DNA of 64,000 bases from Clitopilus passeckerianus (Eukaryota; Basidiomycota; Agaricomycetes; Agaricales; Entolomataceae): NCBI GenBank assembly GCA_944990035.1, contig CALYLX010000114.1, positions 248,001 to 312,000 of the forward strand, written 5' to 3'. The notes beneath the pieces are model-generated. The model ran no database searches, had not been told where the DNA came from, and saw only the letters and a program-made list of their open reading frames with translations. Position 1 is the stretch's first letter; the number at the start of each line of letters is the position of its first letter. The translations under genes and the position numbers were made by a program. Of the stretch, positions 60,305-64,000 are shown in pieces.

Positions 60305-61011
60305 CTAAATAATTGCCAATAAAGCCGAGCTAACCGTGACGTAGATCAGAGCCAGCGAAATCACGAAGTGACCGTGCATCCCTGGTGTAGCTGAATTACC
60401 ACTTGCGGTCGGTTTTGTCGTCGGTTTTGTCGTCCCCGTCATAGACGTCGCTCCTGGAACCATGACAGTCGTAGAGGCAAGTGGAAGTCCCGCATTATTA
60501 CAATCGACAATGAGCTCTATTAATGCATGAACGATTGTGTTGCCCTTTGGTAGACTGATGGAAAACGTACGATCAATAGTCTTTTGCAATTGAACAGCTT
60601 GGCTATGAGGAGAGATTGGATCTTTGTATAGGCATTCATCACACCCGATGAGGAGCTCTAAGATGGAGCTGTTACACTCGCATAGGGGTTTGTCCTCTGC
60701 CGATTCCTTCTGGCAGTCCTGATAAACACAGATGATCAACCAACCTCGTCAAACTGAGATGTCGAGGTAACTTACAGGCCAAAGAGACCCAAGGATGATG
60801 TCGCAGTCAGGCTTGCAATTAGGCGATATGCCATCTGGATCGAGTTGGCTCTGACGGGTGAGTAGGCGATGAGTTGAGCGAGAGAGCAGGAAGGGTTCCG
60901 ATTGCCCTAGAAACGTCAATGTTGGACGTTATGAAGCGACTTCTGCTACTAGGGCCTACCTTGAGAAGCGCCGGAAAGGCAGAGAAGGAGAATTGCAAAG
61001 TGAGGCCTCAT
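60305..61011 (-). CDS. Small secreted cysteine-rich protein with GPI-type tail
   Basis: Three exons, 61011-60960, 60906-60776 and 60718-60305, with introns of 53 and 57 nt, give 198 residues. The first exon is a signal peptide (MRPHFAILLLCLSGASQG). The mature part has regularly placed cysteines (SPNCKPDCDIILGSLWPDC, PLCECNSSILELLIGCDECL, VDCNNAG), then a Thr/Pro-rich stretch (TGTTKPTTKPTASG) and a hydrophobic end (VISLALIYVTVSSALLAII). This is the layout of many basidiomycete GPI-anchored surface proteins. The function is unknown. The cysteine pattern resembles helical secreted proteins more than the compact knottins at 10-12 kb. Confidence 0.8.
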
Positions 61012-61740
61012 TCAACGTTTACAGTGGGATGGCGAGTAGCGTCTGGATCGAGTTTAAACGGCTCTCATTTATGTATGTCGAGAACAGTAGCATATACCTC
61101 GTTGTAATCACCGCAGACGAAGCTCAATGGGCATGGCTCCAATTTCACCTATTTTTGAAATCGAATAACTTCACGAAGTCGTACGCGGTGTAAGTACAGG
61201 ACCAGCGGGAGTGGCGATAACGATTGACGATGTATTTCTTGGCATTCCATATGCAGGATTAGCGGTTCTTGGTGCAGATCCTCTTGGCGCACCTTTGCCA
61301 AGTTAGAGGTTGTTAGCGGACAGGCGCCACAGGAGTAGAAAGGATGTGAACGTTTCGTTTGCTCGAAGCAGTCATTGGTGGGTGACATGTACGCGTTTCT
61401 CATTCTAAGGGAGTGCGGATAGTCAAATTCAAGAATCCAAGAACGAATCACGACGAGGGCGCATGTAATACACGTCAAGTTGGTTCAACATCATGACCTG
61501 CCTGACACTTGGTGCGACTGCATTCAGACCAGACAGGAGGCACAACGAAGCTCGGCACTTCAATTCTCGAACGCCAACGTGGCCGAAAGGATATTCGGTC
61601 CTTTGCTAGGGCTCAAACGCATCTAGCTGCCGACCAAATCTGACCAAACCGTCCCGGAGATAGATTATGCATGATCAAATAACTATGCGTGGCTAAAGTA
61701 CGACAGTCCATTGTCCGTTGAGAAGACTCCTCCATGTCAT
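61012..61740. other. Intergenic with a possible esterase fragment
   Basis: At 61203-61304 (plus) the frame reads AITIDDVFLGIPYAGLAV. FLGIPYA is typical of the N-terminus of type-B carboxylesterases, but it ends in a stop after about 35 codons and no other esterase motif follows. It is probably a relic or chance. Confidence 0.35.
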
Positions 61741-64000
61741 TTACGCAATGGGTTTGGCTCTGAAGATTAGTTAGCACCACTTCATATTGTTAATCAGAAG
61801 AAATGGCTTACGATGCGGCTGCTACGACCTCGTCAATCACCGGTTGCGTTTCTCCCACATCAGGGGCAGCGCATTCCAATGCCCGTTTGGCGAGGGAGGT
61901 CGATTCAACAGCACGGTAGATCTTGACCTGGCTAGAACGAGGAATGATCGGGTATGGGCGAGAGGCCGAAGGGATGACCATCCTCTTTGCCTTATCACCG
62001 AAACATTTCTAAAATGAAGGGTAAGCAGTAGATCTCTAGAGTCTACAGAGCGACTTACATTGACAAGCTCGAAGTTCTTCTTGAACAGAGAAACTTTCGT
62101 GTTCTTGTCGAAGAGGCCAAAGAAGTTGGCATCTGCACCAGCGTTGACGTCCAACCCCGCGTCAATGGTGAAGCATCCTCCGAACGAAGCACTTCCGGAT
62201 TTGGTGACGGTGGTGCCCTTGGTGCTATTGGTAGCAGCGGCGAGAACGGGGGGAGCGGTGACAGCAGGTGCAGCAGCATTATCAGCAGCGGCAGCAGCAG
62301 CAGCACCTCCGACTGCAGCGGCACCTCCAACAGCTGCAGCACCTTTCACGGCGGTCGATCCAGAGGTACTCGCAGCTGGGGTAGCAGCGGTGGCTGCGTT
62401 CTTCTTGCCACCGCCGAAGAGGCCCTTGATGGCGCTGGCGGCCTTATCCTTGATAGCCCCGACGGCTTTGTCCTTGAGCGATCCGAGGGCACTCTTAGCC
62501 TTGTCCTTGAGACCGCCCAAAGCCTTTCCGAAGAAGTCACCCAACCCGCTGAAGAGACCCCTCTTGTCCGAAGATCTCATCTCATTGTCGGGGCTAAGTT
62601 CGCGAGAAACCTCAGCGGCATCCAGGAGACCGACGTCGGCGGATCTGGGGGTGATGGTGATATCACCCTCAGCCTTTCCTTCGAGATTGAGTTGCATCTT
62701 CGCGCTGGTGTCCATAGCGAGGAAGATACCAGCATCAACAATGTCGCCGAGAGCGGAGATTTTGAGGTTCAGGGAAGGGATGAGGTGAGCCTCAACCGAG
62801 CCCGTAGCCTTAATCGATGGCGAAGCAGAAAGCTTGAGAGCTGGTTGGCCATGGTCAGTCAACGTTCATGAACTAGCGAAGAAAAACTTACGAGTATCGC
62901 CGATGTTGAATGCTCCTCCTTGAGCTTGAGCCTTGGCACTGCTGGGTGGGAAGACCAGCTGGGCGTTGTCGACCTTGAAGTTGAGACCGATGGTCATATC
63001 GGCTTGCATGTCGAGATTTGCAGTGGCCTGAGCGTTGACCTCGAAAGTGGGCCCAATAGTCAACACACTAGAATACGAATTCGTTAGTAATTGAATTCAT
63101 ATTGTGCTCGTATACTCACCCAGGGAAATCAAGGCCTGGGATGCCAGTTTCAAACAACTTCACTTTGCCAGAGTCGATCGAGCCCTAATGGAAAATGAGA
63201 ATCAGAAACGAATGTGAAGGAGGACTAATAACATACGGTGAGACTAGCGACCATATCCAAGCTTCCATCGAGATTAGCCTTGAGACCGGCAATGACGGCG
63301 AAGTCCTCAATCTTCGGTGGAATGATGGTTCCGGTGGCAGCAACTCCAATGCTGGCGGTGGCGTCAGCCTTAGCGCTGGCATCAATTTTGAGTGAGGCGG
63401 AAAGAGGAGGGCATTGAAGCTTCTGGTCGAGAATGTTGAAGTTCTTGTCGACAGAAATGGGAGGGAGAGAAGTCGACTTGTCAACATCAAAGTCGTTCAG
63501 GCCTTTGATGGCTGGAGAGGAGGCGAGATATTAGTGCGAGGGATAGAACGAAGAATGTAATACTTACAATCAATAGCATCACCAACGAAGTCGAAGAAAC
63601 CTCGGTTGTTATTTCCATAGATACGGCTACGACGGCTCGTGGCAGGGGTAGTCTGGATGTTGGTATTGGCGCCCTTGACGTTTGCACCCTGGAGAGCAAA
63701 GTTTACGGGCTCGGAGCTGGGAAGTTGACGTTAGACATGTAAAGTGATATAGAAGGATGGTGTACACACCTTGCACCTCCAGCTGCGAAGTTCGTGTCCA
63801 GGGATAGGGCCTTGACCTGTGGTTGTTGTCCATCACGGCGCTGAATCTTGCCTGCGACGGCGGCAGGGATGGATTGATCGGTCGGGACCCATGACTTCGC
63901 AACTCGAGCAAAGGCATTCTTTCCGCACTGTAGCCAAGGTTAGGTCTCATCAAAAGAAGAACGAGATGTAGAGATGAGACTGACAGATTCAGGAAGACGG
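61741..64000 (-). CDS. Secreted/cell-surface repetitive protein (DUF7223-like), 5' end outside window
   Basis: At least nine exons are visible: 64000-63985 (incomplete), 63927-63770, 63716-63568, 63511-63237, 63184-63120, 63067-62892, 62840-62059, 62008-61812 and 61759-61741. All fit in phase. The product contains repeated beta-rich stretches rich in small residues (ASIGVAATGTIIPPKI, ANLDGSLDMVASL, ATANLDMQADMTIGLNFKVD, GSVEAHLIPSLNLKISALG). It also has an Ala/Lys helical segment with repeated LKDKA motifs (GGLKDKAKSALGSLKDKA), a poly-Ala stretch and a C-terminal cysteine (KCFGDKAKR, ALECAAPDVGE). This agrees with the large secreted glycoproteins annotated DUF7223 or DUF7029 in fungi, whose role is not established. 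The terminal exon adds only AKPIA. Confidence 0.75.

Noticed and set aside
62060..62788. 242-codon plus-strand open frame
   Set aside because: It is antisense to the Ala-rich exon of the DUF7223-like gene; its Ala/Pro/Ser-rich composition is the complement of that low-complexity sequence.

Overview
The window looks like nuclear DNA of a filamentous basidiomycete, probably an agaricomycete mushroom. Genes are intron-rich, with introns mostly 48-65 nt and GT..AG borders. Small secreted proteins, tandem F-box genes and lineage-type hypothetical proteins sit beside universal eukaryotic genes. I rebuilt exon structures by hand, requiring GT/AG borders and continuous reading phase. Start codons and terminal exons are predictions.

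Layout. 0-7 kb: two relics of an acetyl-CoA hydrolase / CoA-transferase (ACH1) gene flank a gene that fuses a nucleosome-assembly (NAP) domain to about eight ankyrin repeats. 7-14.5 kb: an accessory region with tRNA-like, SINE-like repeats and a roughly 1.5-kb tandem duplication. Each copy of the duplication carries a three-exon gene for a 59-residue secreted peptide with the six-cysteine inhibitor-cystine-knot spacing (C-x6-C-x5-CC-x3-C-x4-C). 14.5-21.9 kb: an AAA+ ATPase, a proline-rich protein and a GPI-type chitin deacetylase. 22-23.4 kb: a cluster of degenerate tRNA-like sequences. 24-31 kb: an RD/RE-rich MTEYDFSP protein, a tandem 375-bp repeat, a type II membrane protein and a small basidiomycete-type protein. 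31-33.8 kb: no supported gene. 33.8-39.3 kb: an F-box protein, a single-pass receptor-like protein and a second MTEYDFSP protein. 41.6-43.5 kb: methionine aminopeptidase 1. 45.7-52.3 kb: a large disordered coiled-coil protein, a broken beta-trefoil gene and SYM1/Mpv17. 53-64 kb: a FAR-17a/AIG1-like membrane protein, the v-SNARE VTI1, two tandem F-box-like genes, a small GPI-type protein and the 3' part of a secreted repetitive protein that runs off the right edge.

The strongest novel signals are the tandem knottin genes with identical exon lengths, a predicted 2-nt micro-exon that completes the zinc-finger tryptophan codon of MAP1, the NAP-ankyrin fusion, and a family of tRNA-shaped repeats whose anticodon region is replaced by different but strongly pairing hairpins. 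The housekeeping genes form no operons. Several neighbours are divergently arranged (VTI1 and the first F-box gene are 190 bp apart).
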